From: Cyclina sinensis
Taxonomy: Eukaryota > Mollusca > Bivalvia > Venerida > Veneridae
Assembly: GCA_012932295.1 (NCBI GenBank)
Contig: JAAONU010000003.1
Coordinates: forward strand, 33,804,146-33,868,145
Direction: 5' to 3'
Length of the DNA: 64,000 nucleotides
Made by a program: the position numbers and the translations under genes. Shown in pieces: positions 1-12,290 of this stretch (within the stretch, counting starts at the first letter, position 1; the number at the start of each line of letters is the position of its first letter). A model generated the notes under the pieces. The model searched no databases. It was not told the origin of the DNA and saw only the letters and a program-made list of their open reading frames with translations.

Positions 1-520
1 TTTAATCTGTTTTACATAACTAGTACCAATTGTTTTCCGCGTATTTTACAAAATGACAGAAATTATTTTTTGGGTGCTTATAATGTACATGTGTTTGTGT
101 AGAATGACTGCGCGAGATAAACGTGCGTGTTAGATACAAGAGCAGTCAGTTGTCTGTAGAATGTAGTTAAATGGTGAAAATAAAGCAATACTTAGAAACT
201 AACTATATTTCTTTGTTGTTAAAAATGATTTAGCCTTTACCAAAAAAAGAGATATTTTAAGGTTTTCATGTGGCAGCACTTGGTAATGCAGCTGTGCGTC
301 GCAGCTTATATGGGCCCCGTCTTCCCCTTCTGCCTTTACCGATGGTAACTATAGGGTCCTTATACAAAAAGGTCGGATGCATTGATACTTTTCTGCATTT
401 AGGTAAAACTTAAACTGGGAAACTATATATAATAGCAAGGACACTTCTGTACGAGAGCTAAGTGCAACACAGAAGCAAGACGAGACGCTGGACTGACAGA
501 ATGAAGTGGTATCTAAATTA
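1..520. other. Non-coding sequence with a possible polyadenylation signal
   Basis: No exon-like reading frame with splice sites was recognised. An AATAAA hexamer lies at 179-184 on the plus strand and could end a transcript entering from the left, but no coding sequence supports this. Confidence 0.3.
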
Positions 521-522
521 GA

Positions 523-1535
523 ACAAGGGGGCCATTGGCCCCAAAGCGCTCACCTGAGGACAGACTGTTATTTGGGTGGAAGCTATCATTATTTCTTGTA
601 AATCTAAGCTCTAGCCTTTGAAGCTTCAAAGGATAATTTTCTTATAAGTTTTTACTATATGCAAAAAATAATTATCTATGACCCCCAGGCAGGCCCAATT
701 TTTACCCCGGATATAATTTGTACAAACTTGGAACAGGTTCACTAGACAATATTTCATGCCAAATAATTAAGCTTAAGGCTTTGTCATTTCAGAGGAGAAG
801 ATTTTTTTTTAAGGAAACCTAAACCCAGGGAGCGTGGCCAATTTTGGCACTAGGGGCATAATTTGAACAACTTCGGTAAAGGACCTATAGATGACGTCAT
901 ATACCAAATATCAAAGCCCTAGCCTTTGTCATTTCAGAGGAGAAGATTTTTTAAGTTTTTACTATATACATATAAGGAAAACCTATGACCCCCTGGGGCG
1001 GGGCCAATTTGGCACAAGGGGCATAATTTGAACAACTTTCGTAGAGGACCTATAGATGATATCGTATACCAAATATCAAATCTCTAGCCTTTGTCATTTC
1101 AGAGGAGAAGGTTTTTGAAGTTTTTACTATATTCATATAAGAAAAACCTAACCCCCGGGGGCGGGGCCAATTTTGGCACTAGGGGCATAATTTGGACAAC
1201 TTGTAGAGGACCTATAGATGATGTCACATACCAAATATCAAAGCTCTTGGCCTTGTGCTTTCTGACAAGAAGATTTTTTTAATTTGCAGTTTTGAACCTT
1301 CTTTTTTGGCCATGTGACCTACTTATGCAACAGACCAGATCCATATGAACAACTTTGAAAGGGGACCACCCAAGTATCATTCCTGTGTAGTTTGGTTGAT
1401 GTGCAGTCATTGGTTTTAGAGGAGATGTTGTTTTTATGAAATTGTTGATGACGGACGACACACGACGACGGACGCCGGACACAGGGGGATCACAAAAGCT
1501 CACCATGAGCACGTTGTGCTCAGGTGAGCTAATAA
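523..1535 (-). mobile_element. Helentron-like non-autonomous element, near-complete copy 1
   Basis: Read on the minus strand the element starts near 1535 with a TAGCTCACCTGAGC-type end and finishes near 523 with CAGGTGAGCG, a 15-nt hairpin (GGGGCCA/TGGCCCC, 528-542) and CCCTTGTT. The interior holds about three diverged monomers of roughly 160-180 bp; each has a GGGGCGGGGCCAAT-like block, a TTTGAACAACTT-like block and an AGAGGAGAAGATTTTT-like block. There is no protein-coding capacity. The layout (subterminal inverted ends, 3' hairpin, tandem core) resembles Helentron-derived elements and the oyster 'pearl' type. Family assignment is inference. Confidence 0.6.
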
Positions 1536-2548
1536 AAATAGTCTTATTTGAATTATGCTGTCTGTAACTGAAACTAGTCTATTTTTGGCATATCTTATTC
1601 AATAAGGTACGTGACTTAGTTAAAAACAATGCACAGCCATACCTTGGAAGACGCCATCAATGTTTTAATATAACTGCTTGCAATCCTGGCTTTTATGGCC
1701 AGTTATTTACAATTTGATTAAAATTAAATCATCATTCATGCTTCATTCTCCAGCAGACCCTGCCTTTCAGTCATGTCATACTACTCGTGGTCCTTATACA
1801 CGGTGGCCAGTAATAACTCGTCTCTCATTAGAATCGGATTAAAGCAATGTTAATAAATGTTAATTGTGCATAAAAGTTAAAGCAAATCGCCTAGGACGAT
1901 TGTCTTACGTAGAATTCATTCTCTTATAACGACCGGGCCATGGCTAAACTTTATTTTATGATCATTGAGCTTGAAAAAAAATAAATCTGCTTGAGAACCG
2001 AGAATTCGAATCTATGGCAAGTTTCTAATTGTCTATCTTAAAAAAGTGGCCTCAAAGTTATGCATGATTCTCTCATTGTTACTGGTCTGAAGGCTTCAAA
2101 ATGCGTATCTTGACTATATATTGAAAGATTACCACCCACCTATATACATTGCTAACCTTCTTTGAAAGCTTTGACGGAGCAAGTTCAAGCCGGATGTTTC
2201 CTGTTTCCTGACTTTCTCTTTTAAGTGTTCTCTGTTTACGTCTTAAAGTAATAATTCTAAAGAAAAGGTTCTTATAGAGTTATTGTTCTTCGTAGGTGCC
2301 TAAATGGATTGAACGTTTGTCTCAAAATCATAAGCAGGTGATGCTAAGACATGCACCTGTATACATTGTATTGCTCTAATTAGACAGATGCATCAATGGC
2401 ATATTTCATCATATCCCAAAGATAGACAGACAGAGATAGAGTTAAGAGAAACTTGGCTATAACCTTTTTTGAGGCACATGCGTTGAACAAACCCGAATGT
2501 CTAAATGCATGTCATTCGGTATCGGCGTCTCCATTTATGCTCGTTACT
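1536..2548. other. Intergenic sequence 3' of the hydrolase gene
   Basis: Nothing recognisable apart from ordinary AT-rich sequence. It lies downstream of the minus-strand hydrolase gene and may include part of its 3' flank. Confidence 0.4.
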
Positions 2549-2554
2549 TTTATT
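2549..2554 (-). promoter_or_regulatory. Candidate polyadenylation signal of the hydrolase gene
   Basis: TTTATT on the plus strand is AATAAA on the minus strand, about 115 nt past the stop codon at 2670-2672. Position is plausible for a short 3' UTR; no transcript evidence. Confidence 0.4.
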
Positions 2555-2669
2555 ATTCACGTGCAAAACTGCAGTGGGTTGGGGACGGAAAGAAGAAGCC
2601 ATTTTAGCACTCTCGGAAACGTAATGGAAACAAAAACTGCTACACAATATAACGATAAAAATTTCAGTA

Positions 2670-2975
2670 TCAGTCACTGTTCCTTTTCAATGAATCAATA
2701 TAAAACCATTCCATGGCTCTATACGGTGATAAAAGTTTACAGTGATAAGTCCCAGCCATTTTACCTCGTGGTTCGTTTGCCCCCACAATGTATGAATAAG
2801 ATGTAACCGTCAGTTTGCCGTTGTCACCATACTGCAAGTCTAGAGAACTTGTCGCCCAGCTCAACAACGAACCGGAAGTAACGTCATCACTAAACGATAT
2901 TGATGGTGCATTTCTTTCTCGTGCGCGGTTGTGGGCAAGGTCGGAGGAAGAGTTTAGCGCAATCTGGTAAGAAAT
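2670..2975 (-). CDS. Hydrolase exon 7 (C-terminus and stop)
   Basis: The acceptor is TTTTTTTACAG; the frame is open for 101 codons to TGA at 2672-2670. It starts ISYQIALNSSSDLAHN, joining KDLNM of exon 6 in phase 0, and ends RAMEWFYIDSLKRNSD. No further exon is needed. Confidence 0.82.
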   Translation of the reverse strand: MSYQIALNSSSDLAHNRARERNAPSISFSDDVTSGSLLSWATSSLDLQYGDNGKLTVTSYSYIVGANEPRGKMAGTYHCKLLSPYRAMEWFYIDSLKRNSD

Positions 2976-5900
2976 CTGTAAAAAAAATATCGCTCATTAT
3001 CGAAACAAACACTTTCCTATAACAATACAGCAACGAAATTTACGATACTACGTACAAGTAGTTCACTTTTTTTTCTGCAAGTAAAGAACAAACAGCTTCT
3101 AAGTCTGCTACTGAAAAATAATGTTTTTCCAAGTGAGACTGTTCGGTAAACAGCATAGTGCTCCATCTCTCTTGAGACGATAAAATGAATTTGATAAGTT
3201 AGATATGACCATAACTAGTTTTTCCCAATGTGATCAACTAACAAATCATTTATCATAGAAGATGACTGACCAAACAGATGGTGGAACTGTACGCAGTCTT
3301 AGACAGTTTTTGAGTGCAGTCTTAGACAGTTTTTGGTCTGCATTTACAAGATGAAGAACTACAAATTGAAGTAGGCAAGCAGAAGCTGTTTATTTGTGAA
3401 CAGATATATACCATATTGAGATCCTTGCAGGTCAGATTCTCACGATCATATGGTACATCTGGTAACAACTTTATTATTCCTTCCTTACTCTTCATCACAG
3501 ACTGAACTTCCGCCGGCGTCTGTGGGTTAAGTGATACGTCTTCCGGGTTAAAGGGCAAGATGATATTTGAATAAGTTTGCACATGGACATAGGTCATATT
3601 TATCACGTGTATATCTGGTTCATAAAAATCTATGGCCTCTTCCGAAATTTCAGTGTCATTCACCTAAAAAAGAAGAAAATGTCAGCTTAAAATAAAAAGC
3701 CAACATACAAGTATGATTTCTGAATTTCAAATAGTTTATAAAAGACCAAAGACATTTTTCAAAGCCCAGTGCAGTAAGTTTTTGCAAGTAAGATTAATTT
3801 GAATTTAATTGCTGCGAAAACCAGCTGTTTGAAAGAACCAAGGTTTAAAATGTAGAACAAATCCGGTCTTCTGTTAAAAGCGATCCATTTGCAAGCTGTC
3901 TTATTAGTGAAACTTTATTGTATTCATATTTACAATCGCATGGGAGATTCAAACTCTCTGCACTTAACAAAGGTATTTTTGGCCAACCACCCCTCGGTCA
4001 ACTAGTCACACAAGACTTCACACTAAACACACACAATCTAAAGTATCTCAAAACAGAAAGGTAATAAGAGAATAAACAGCGATACCATCCCTTCAAATGT
4101 AGCTACATTTCCTGCAATGAATAATACAATAAAGTGTAAGTCTACTTACGCCGACATGTGAGCATAACTTGCTGCCTAGCAAGCGTTTTTGTGCTCTCTC
4201 GGTAGTCGACGAACGCTTGTTTGCATTGATGTCCATTGCCTTGATAGCTGACAAAGGCTGAAACACAATATGTCGGACAATAAAAGCTTTTCCAAATGTC
4301 TGTTGTTGTTCAGTTTTTCGTCTACCTAATGTTGTTACGAAAAAAGAGTAATGCGTTTTTCCCATTCTCTTACATGTTTTCTCTCTACTTATCTGCTGAT
4401 TTTTTAATAATTATCTCTCATTTCACTTGATTTTCTGTAAAGGAATGCTTTCGAAGCTAACTCATTTATCTTTTTAAGTTTTATTTCTCTGATTCTCAAC
4501 ATTGTATCACAGCAGTTCTTGTTTTCCTGTATTTTGTTCTGCTGTTGTAACTCTGTTCACCAGTCTGGCTCTAGTTTAATTACTTTTTATATGTGCTCAC
4601 CTTGTATTTTTATCGGGCACATATCAATTTTTATTTTTCCTTTTAATTCGTCACATTTCTTTGTCTAGTTATGTTACCAACTTAAGCGGCATCTCGCGAG
4701 ACAACTCAAGAAGTCTCCAGAACGCTTTCTTGCCATTGCAAATATTTCTAATCTTATAAAATATCTGCTGTAAAATAAGAGTTTCGCGGAGCGGCACCAA
4801 CGCTTGTCTGTTTTGTTTGTCGGAAACTGGGGGCATATTAATAGATTTTAAGTTTGAACTGAATAGGGTATTATCATATATTTGGTAACTGTTAAGAAAA
4901 CATGAAAACAACTGATACCGGTGAAAAGGGGGTTAAGCAAGGGGTAAGAAGTACCTACACATCAAATAAATAGTCACTAGTTACGATCTAGGCTTTGTGC
5001 TTCCCCGTAAGAAGTGTTTTTCCTATATCAGTCCAGGCAAAATTAAATGAACCCTTGGGTTGAGCTAATTTTGACCCAAGGGACATAATATGAATAATCT
5101 TGTAAGAGGTCTACTAGAGAATGCCTCACACGAAACTACAAAGCTCTGTGTCACGCGGTTTTCGGGAAGAAGATTTAAAAATCCTTTAATATGCAAAATT
5201 AAGAGACTCCCGGGGCGGGGCAAATATTAACCCTGGGGTCGTGATTTGAACCAGCTTGGTAGAGGTCCACTAGACAATGCTACATACCGACTATCTAAAC
5301 TGTCAGCCTAATAGTTTATGAGTAATCAGCTATATTTCATTTTTTTGCACCACGACGATGACCCCGTGATCACAATAAATCGACTTTTTTCTTCGAAAAC
5401 TGACAAGCTAAAAATGACCACAAATACCTGTATTGTCTGTTTGGTGTCAAAATACGCCTTCTTCAGCCACGCCACTGCGGTAAGATAGTCTTCTTTCGGG
5501 AGACCAATAGTAACAGTAATAAAAGCAGTCACATGATTAGCGATAGTTTCGTGTGCAACATCAAAGGTGATGTCGTCATCAACTGGAAGGTCGTGCTCAA
5601 GGACGTTTGATGGCATGGTTCCAGAGGCAAAATGTCCGTGATTTATTCCTTGCATTACGATTACAGGCGTTTTATATATCAAACTGATCGGACTGGGATT
5701 GTGAATGGTTTCATTTTCCAGTTCCCTACAACAGTACAACATGTGATTTAGAAAAACTATTTTTAGGAAGTGGGTTTGCAATGGATTTTTTTTCAACTCT
5801 CAGTTTAGTGATCTGTTTTGGGGCAAAAGCTATCTAATAACGAAATATAGACAATATAAAGCGCTTATAGATTTTCAAGACAACTAAACAGTCTTACCAT

Positions 5901-8032
5901 AAAAAAAACTACCAAGCCTGAACCAAAAAAAATGGCTGGAATAGGGATCGAACACACAGCCTTCAGTGAAACGGTCTCATATAAACACAAATTAATGGTT
6001 CTGAGTACAGTTCAGATAGGAGGTACGTATACTGCGTTATGCTTCCATCTAGGTTTTGCTCGATGAAATGTCTGAATTCATTCAATCTTATAACATTCAA
6101 AGATTCCATGGAATTTCATTCTTCAAGATAAGAAAGGAAAATTAGGTAAAAATATAAAAGCAATCCTGTTAGGTTGCGCAGTTATCTCCAGGAAAGTGTA
6201 ATCGAATAGATAAAATTGTTTACTATATTGATGATCTTGCATCTAACGTTAGATTATGCTCTATAGAGAGAACAACTCTAAGAAACAGACCGACAAAACA
6301 GACATACTCGAATGTGTCAACAATCCTGGTGATTCTTGTCAGTCCATCCAGATCTCCGGAGACGGTCAGTATAGGTATCGGGTAGTCTCTGAGCTTGTGT
6401 GACCTTGTCAGGTAGGAGGCAAACAGTAGCACACCCGTAAGTTTAGAGGCATGACTCAGACCATACTCGCCAACGAAAACCCCTATTGCATTATAAAAAG
6501 TGTTATGAACATATATTTAGTAAAACTTTCCTTGTATTGTTTTTTTTCTGCACTTTATCTACTTGTCTTAATTGTTCTTCAACTTCTCGTCATCATTAAT
6601 GAACTTTTTCTACCTCACCGCCATCATTGTCATCAGCAGCAGTAACAGCATATTGTGTTATCTTTTGACCTTGTATGTCTAAAATTAAAATTCTGTAATA
6701 ACTTGCATTATCCTTATTTTAGAAGTCTCTCGCACTTAATCTGTTTAAATTCTAATGTGTTAGCTTTAACCAACCCATACCATGATTTTTTTTAACTTAT
6801 TGTGGTATTGCAAGAGCGGAATGAACAGATGTAAGCTAAAATGACCACTAAATTCACTTTGATAAATTTAAAAATTGTAAGAAAAGCAGATGTTTGAACA
6901 AGCCTTAAATTTAGAACAAAAAAATCGACAGTTAAGTACTACCTACCGCCGAGGCTATGTCCCGCCAAGAACAGATAGTTTCCCTGAAACCCCGCTGCTT
7001 TAAATTTGGTAACTGCATCATTAATGCCGTACCCTAGCTGTAAGGGGTTTGGCGTATCAAATGGAAAATCACACAACAGGGCGACCCAAAGACGGCCAGG
7101 AAACGACTCCTGCAACTTTTTACCTAAGGTAAGAATGAAAAGAATTGTGAACAAGTTTTGTTTTTTCAATCATGTTCTCGGACAAAAATGTCACAGTTAA
7201 GTTTATGTCAAACAATTTGAATAAAAAAGTGATACAACAGGAATGATCTAAAAAGAAATACATTAGAGGTGATCTGAAACTAAACCAATCTAAATTAAGA
7301 TAAATAAGATTCCTTATCAAGTTCGAGATAAAACTATGTTATAACACAATCAAGAGTCAGCAGTACTCTAAAAACTGGTACAAACTATCATCTAGATGAA
7401 ACTAGACATGGGTTGCCTGTCCAAACGTACACTCTGTACATTTCTTCAAGCAGAGACATGCCGTATCAGCTCCAAAACAAGAGGAAACCGCTCTACTATA
7501 AATGGTAAAGACGAACTAATTCGTTTAAAAATGAAAACATAAGATGAGGTTACAAGTGAAATAGTTTGTCAGTTGCGCACACCAATGAGAGTTGGGCTAA
7601 TCCAGTAGACGGATACTAGAGGGGTTGCAGGTTCGAGTCACCAATTCCAAAAGGGACCTATGGTCTTAGACCTTGGATGAAACCATAGACTGTTGCTCAA
7701 TGTGTCGGTGTTTAACGTTGATCACGAAAAAGTATCACAGGCATTAGTTTATGATATCAATTAAAATTTGATATCAAAACAGTATAAAATTAAACTATCT
7801 AGTACAAACCTAATGGTGCATATGCTTCGCCTTTGATGCTGGCTCCCGGCGTTATGATAATACCAACATCAAATGTTCCATTTTTTGTCGGCTGCTGAAC
7901 GACCACCCGCAAACCGGAAGTAACGGTCAGAAATGACAGAATTGTATTCACAAGTAACAAATTCATGACACAACCAAATAACAATGCACTGAATACATAG
8001 CCTACAGAGAAAGGGACTCGCCGATGTGACAT
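2670..8032 (-). CDS. Secreted or membrane-anchored alpha/beta-hydrolase, seven-exon gene, 512 aa
   Basis: Joining 7810-8032, 6947-7123, 6308-6482, 5428-5725, 4150-4257, 3412-3663 and 2670-2975 on the minus strand gives 1539 nt with every junction in phase (1,1,2,0,0,0) and GT-AG introns throughout. The N-terminus is hydrophobic: residues 6-38 form a signal anchor, or, starting at Met23, a short signal peptide ending near TSG (residues 38-40). The fold shows the elements of an alpha/beta-hydrolase: YAPLG near 71-75, the nucleophile elbow GHSLGG with Ser131, a GDLDGLTR motif with candidate acid Asp177 or Asp179, and GINHGHFASG with candidate His221. The C-terminal half (about 228-512) has no motif I can name. 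Substrate is unknown: esterase, lipase or thioesterase activity are all possible. Catalytic residues are inferred from motif order, not proven. The model looks intact, with no stops or frameshifts. Confidence 0.85.
3412..3663 (-). CDS. Hydrolase exon 6
   Basis: The acceptor has a strong pyrimidine tract ending TTTTTTAG; the donor is GTATAT after ATG; 252 nt, phase 0 to 0. It encodes VNDTEISEEAIDFY through ENLTCKDLNM with several N-glycosylation sequons (NDT, NMT, NLT), in keeping with a secretory-pathway protein. Confidence 0.83.
4150..4257 (-). CDS. Hydrolase exon 5 (36 residues)
   Basis: A 108-nt exon between TGTGTTTCAG and a consensus GTAAGT donor, phase 0 on both sides, so it can be included or skipped without changing frame. 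It begins PLSAIKAMDIN and ends CSHVG. Its fit between exons 4 and 6 rests on phase and splice-site quality. Confidence 0.72.
4990..5320. mobile_element. Fragment of the Helentron-like repeat inside hydrolase intron 4
   Basis: Contains the family core words: CCCGGGGCGGGGCAAAT, a 'TGATTTGAACCAGCTTGGTAGAGG' type block (only partly conserved), and 'CTTGTAAGAGGTCTACTAGA'. The hairpin ends are missing, so it is truncated or decayed. Confidence 0.45.
5428..5725 (-). CDS. Hydrolase exon 4 (histidine motif)
   Basis: The acceptor CTGTTGTAG and donor GTATTT bound 298 nt, phase 2 to 0. It encodes TPVIVMQGINHGHFASG with the candidate catalytic histidine, then an acidic stretch (PVDDD) and a helix ending KQTIQ. 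Confidence 0.88.
6308..6482 (-). CDS. Hydrolase exon 3 (acid motif)
   Basis: The acceptor is AATAG before GGGTTTTCG, the donor GTATGT; 175 nt, phase 1 to 2. Reading begins VFVGEYG directly after GHSLGG, then GVLLFASYL and PIPILTVSGDLDGLTR. This resembles the nucleophile-to-acid segment of the fold. Confidence 0.87.
6947..7123 (-). CDS. Hydrolase exon 2 (nucleophile elbow)
   Basis: The acceptor ends TTACCTTAG; the donor is GTAGGT; 177 nt, phase 1 in and out. It carries LWVALLCDFPFDTPNP and the GHSLGG nucleophile motif (Ser131 of the joined protein) right at the 3' splice boundary. Confidence 0.88.
7570..7700 (+). repeat. Possible tRNA-derived SINE fragment in hydrolase intron 1
   Basis: A B-box-like GGTTCGAGTCA at 7630-7640 lies about 50 bp after GTTGGGCTAATCCAG, which could be a decayed A box. 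No target-site duplication was found. Weak support. Confidence 0.3.
7810..8032 (-). CDS. Hydrolase exon 1 (signal sequence and first beta strands)
   Basis: Starts with ATG at 8032 (MSHRRVPFSVGY...). Met23 at 7966 is an alternative start that would give a more typical signal peptide. The exon ends after CCATTAG at a GTTTGT donor, a weak site, in phase 1. The residues IIITPGASIKG resemble the start of an alpha/beta-hydrolase core. Confidence 0.8.
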
Positions 8033-9615
8033 AGATAGATAAAGATGTTATTTCAATCTTTAATTTGTCAAGAGTTTGTTTACAAAATAATACGGCAAAC
8101 GTATGTATCGGAACTACAGACAGATTTAGATAGCCTACGTACTGTTAAAAATATTATGGCCAGAACATTAGCCAGATTCCATATTTAAAAATATCCCTGC
8201 CTCTGTATTATCTGTTCATAGTCGCTCATTAGAAACAGGACTTAACTAAGGGATCTTTTTCCGCCATCGAGCTTGCCACTAAGTGCAAATAGAAGAGTTA
8301 AAGTTTTGCATGTTTAATTTCCACCTTTAGGTTAATTCATAAAGATGCGCTGATCGACGTTTGTAATGATAGCTATAGCCTTATTGGAGGCTTGGAGTAA
8401 AATTATTATCTTGATTATTTCAATCGATAAAAAATGTGCATCATCACATAATTTATGATAACATAAACATTCAAATATATGCAAAATAACATACCGCCAT
8501 TCTCTGCCAGAAACTGCGCACGCACGTGTGTCTGCTTAACATATCAAATGCTTTGTCGTGTTATGTTTGTAAATATCTACAAAAAAGTTCTCAAGTTGGC
8601 GCAAGCTGTATTGATTAACAACAATCCGCTTAAATTTACGAGATTAAACATATTGAAATTACTTAATCAAAGTCATTCTCTCCTAAAATGCATGACAGTG
8701 AATCGGGGAAAAAATATAAAAAAGGCTTATATATGACTACACGTGAGAAAATTGTTTGCAAAAAATAAAATAATAAAAAATAAAATTAAATTAAATTTAA
8801 AAAATTGAACCTGCTTACAATATAAAATCATATAAATTCTTTTATATCAGTCGAGAAAATTTAGCCCTTCTGAACCCCCCAAAAAATGTAAATTATTTGA
8901 ACATTATCATTATAAAGTGGAAAAATAAGTGAGAAATTTTGATCCATTGCCCCTAGCGCAAACTTCGATAGTTCATATATAATTTATTTGAATGTTATTT
9001 TTTTTTTATTATCATTACTTTTCCCATATATCTCTTAGTTATTATATAGATGATGCACTTTGCCAAAAAAAAATCTCAATAAAGTGTTTTGTTTTGTTCT
9101 GTTTTGTTCTGTATTTATCTTAATTAGGCTTATCTGAAAATAGTTATAGTACCGCAGATTGATTACTAAGACAACTTTAACTAATTGAACACCAGCTAAT
9201 GATAGATCTAGACGAAAACAGTGAGGCTTGACAGGAAAATGAACTTTTTCATTGAAATGTTAAAACCTAGCGCATTTCTGTACGTCATTCACTACACGGA
9301 CAATTTGTCAAACGATGCCCGAAAAAAAAACCCGTTACGAAATGTATAGTAGATGTTGGCAAGCGAAGACGTGTTTAAATAAATTAGTCCTTCAATTTTT
9401 GGCTACCATCAACGTACATGCATGTGCATTTTTTTTACTGCTTTCTTCAACGTTAAACTGGATTAAGGCATAATTAATAAAGGTAATTTTATTATAATTA
9501 AAATATAACTTTAAAAAAATTTTTGACTTGACATTATAAGTTTGACATCTTTAAGTTCGTTCTGCAGCGTTTAAAATAAAAGAAGTACTATAAAAATGAG
9601 TTTAAAAATAAATAA
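8033..9615. other. Intergenic sequence upstream of the hydrolase gene
   Basis: AT-rich, with no exon recognised. CTCAATAAAGTGTTTTGTTTTG near 9080-9100 looks like the 3' tail of a retrotransposed or polyadenylated sequence but has no coding body. Confidence 0.35.
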
Positions 9616-9640
9616 CTAGATAGATAGATAATTAGATAGA

Positions 9641-9691
<51 letters not shown>

Positions 9692-9707
9692 ATGAATAAA
9701 TAAATAA
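9616..9707. repeat. (TAGA)n/(AAAT)n microsatellite
   Basis: Compound tetranucleotide tract: several TAGA units passing into about sixteen TAAA/AAAT units with one G interruption. Confidence 0.95.
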
Positions 9708-9828
9708 GATGACGATGATGATAAATATATATGATAATTATGATGATTATGCAATTAAAAAAGATTAAAAAAGTTTTGTACGCAAATTCATGACAGTTCT
9801 TTGCATTTATACTATGAAGGTCAGAGAG

Positions 9829-9832
<4 letters not shown>

Positions 9833-9916
<84 letters not shown>
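9833..9916. repeat. (AT)n microsatellite, about 42 units
   Basis: Uninterrupted AT dinucleotides for about 84 bp, preceded by a short GA tract. It creates a spurious Ile-Tyr reading frame. Confidence 0.97.
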
Positions 9917-9919
<3 letters not shown>

Positions 9920-11344
9920 CAGCACAGCGCTGTTGTTAAACAATACATGTAAAGTCGGATACGCATTTGAGTTAAAACCCGGGCATTAACTGGTCTTGTC
10001 TTTCAGTATAATCAAAGACTTAACATTCTACAAACTTCACCGACTTGAGCCATTTCATTGCATGAATGGTAAGAAAATCGTGTATGTCTTTGGGATGTCC
10101 AGTAGAAACCGCTTTTAATTGATATATTTACAGTTATTTTATCGGAACAATCGTCGACATTTTCATTTATCAGCGAATAAGCCATCTAATGCTGCTGTTG
10201 CCGTTTGTGTGTGAAACTCACTAAATAAGGTATGTGCAGACGAGAGTTTTATGGCGAAGGTTGGTAGTCTTTAGTCCTATAAAATAACTGTTGAGTTTGC
10301 TATTGCTAACTCCGTATAAAAAATGAGAAAAAAAAATAAAAACAGTTTGATAGCATAAGACTTAGGTCAAATACTAGTTTGATGCCGTCTGCTTAGGGGA
10401 AACCACCAAACGGTACCAAAACAGACCAAAAATTATGAATTATAATTGTACAGTTAGAAAAACAGCTGTTATAACAACTAGTTACACGTTGAACTAGCCC
10501 TCCTCGCATCTCTCATCCCTTGATTACTTACTTGTAATGATTGAAATTTATTTCTAATTTGATAATTGTTTTGTTAACAGAAGATGAAGATTGAAACAAC
10601 TTTATCTTATATTTTAAAAAAATTGTTACGTTAGTTACCACAAACTAAAACACATACTGTTACTAATTGACAAGTATATTTACATTCAGATTTCCCCCCC
10701 TCATAAGTACACCTTCAATACTTCTATTACGCAAAACAAAAAAGATACCGTTGCAACACTATATTAGGTAACGCTGTAAACTAAACAATCTCAATGTTTG
10801 TAGGTGGAGAAAAAATGTTGTTGTGGCCAGGTGCCAGTTAATTTTTGGACACAAAATACTTTCGTTATACATGTGGCGGTCTTTGATGTTTGGAAGAGGT
10901 CGTACATAAAAAGTACATTCGGCATTTTCCGCTATTGTTCACGGTTTCTACATATGGTACATATTTGTCATCATTTTTTAATTTAACTTGCTCAGCCAAG
11001 GATCTTTACGTATCCCTTGGTTAGGTATGTGCATTTATATCGATACGTCGTAATGAAATGAAGTTTTGAAAATATAATTCCGTTTAAGTTACCTCTTCAT
11101 TGAAGGTGAACTGCGAAGGATATTACAAATATTGGAGAATTTACATTCATGCACAAAAAGCTACGATTTTAGCAGATGTTAAATTTGTTTGAAATTCGAA
11201 ATACATACACATTTCAGTGAAACGAAAGAATGAGCTAATTGAAGAAAGAAAATAAGAAAGAGAGAAAAACAATAAGAAGAATGTATGAAGAAAGAATAGA
11301 GAAGTAAGTTATTAGGCCCCCTTTGTTAGTAGAAAAAAAAACTT
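9917..11344. other. Intergenic sequence, no gene recognised
   Basis: No exon with matched splice sites and no repeat structure beyond short A/T runs; a purine-rich tract (GAAAGAA words) lies at 11221-11305. Confidence 0.35.
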
Positions 11345-11424
11345 AATGAATGAATGAATGAATGAATTAATTAATTAATGAATGAATGAGTGAGTGAGTG
11401 AGTGAGTGAGCGAGCGAACGAACA
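11345..11424. repeat. (AATG)n/(AGTG)n microsatellite
   Basis: Tandem AATGA units drifting into TTAA, then GAGT and GAGCGAAC units, about 80 bp. Confidence 0.92.
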
Positions 11425-11559
11425 GAACGGCAAAATTATCAGAAGAATAAAAATGATTTCACGTTTAATTCGTGCATACTGATGTGGAACAAAAGCAGTT
11501 TGTGAACAAAACACGAAATACGTTAACTTAGTTCGTATTAAATTAGTTACTAACTCTAA

Positions 11560-12290
11560 TTTTATCTCTGCTGTCATCACGTCACGTCCGGCGTCTGATG
11601 TCAGTAGTCGGTCGTCCACCACTTACTTTAAACAACATATCCTCTGAAACATTTGGGGCAATGTTGATGAAACATAGCAGATCTGCTGTATCTCTACCAA
11701 AGAACTCTAGTTGCTATGACTACTTTAACGAAAAAAAATCTTCTTGTCTAAAACCACTTGACCAATAGCGCTAAAATTTGATGTGTAGCATTATCTATTT
11801 GACCTCTACCAAAATTGTTCAAATTATGTCCCTACAGTCACTACCGGCCCTGCCTCAGGAGTCACTGCTTTTTTTCATAGACATTTAGTAGAAAATCTTT
11901 AAAAAATCTTCTCTGAATCTGAAAGGTATGGAGTTTAGATATTTTGTGCGTGGATTGTTCAAATATGACACTATGGTCAGAATTGACCTCGTCCTAGGGA
12001 TCACTTATTTTTACCTAGACTTAGGCCTACATAAAAATTTTTAAAAAATCTTGTCAGGATCCAAAAGGCCTAGAATTTGAATTTATAGTGTGTGGCATTG
12101 TGTTGTGGTCCTCCACAAAAGTTTTCAATTGTGGTCCAAGGGTCAAATAACAACTTCTGTAGGATTTTTCCTCTAAAACCGTGAAACCCAAATTTTATAG
12201 GCTATATTTGGTGTGCAGCATTGACTATTGGTTCTGTTCCAGTGATGTTCAAACCATGGCTCCGAGGTCAAATTTGCACTATACGATAGC
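11560..12290 (+). mobile_element. Partial Helentron-like element
   Basis: Shows the family's internal words: GTCCGGCGTCTG near the 5' side, CTCTGAAAC, CTAAAACCACTTGACC, and repeated 'AAATCTT(C)TT ... ACCTCTACCAAAATTGTTCAAATTATG' blocks in about four degenerate monomers. Terminal hairpins were not found. Confidence 0.5.

Noticed and set aside
5930..5990. tRNA-like B box on the minus strand (GTTCGATCCC)
   Set aside because: No A box or foldable cloverleaf, no target-site duplication; could be an old SINE but not supportable.
9801..9989. Ile-Tyr repeat frame
   Set aside because: Translation of the (AT)n microsatellite.
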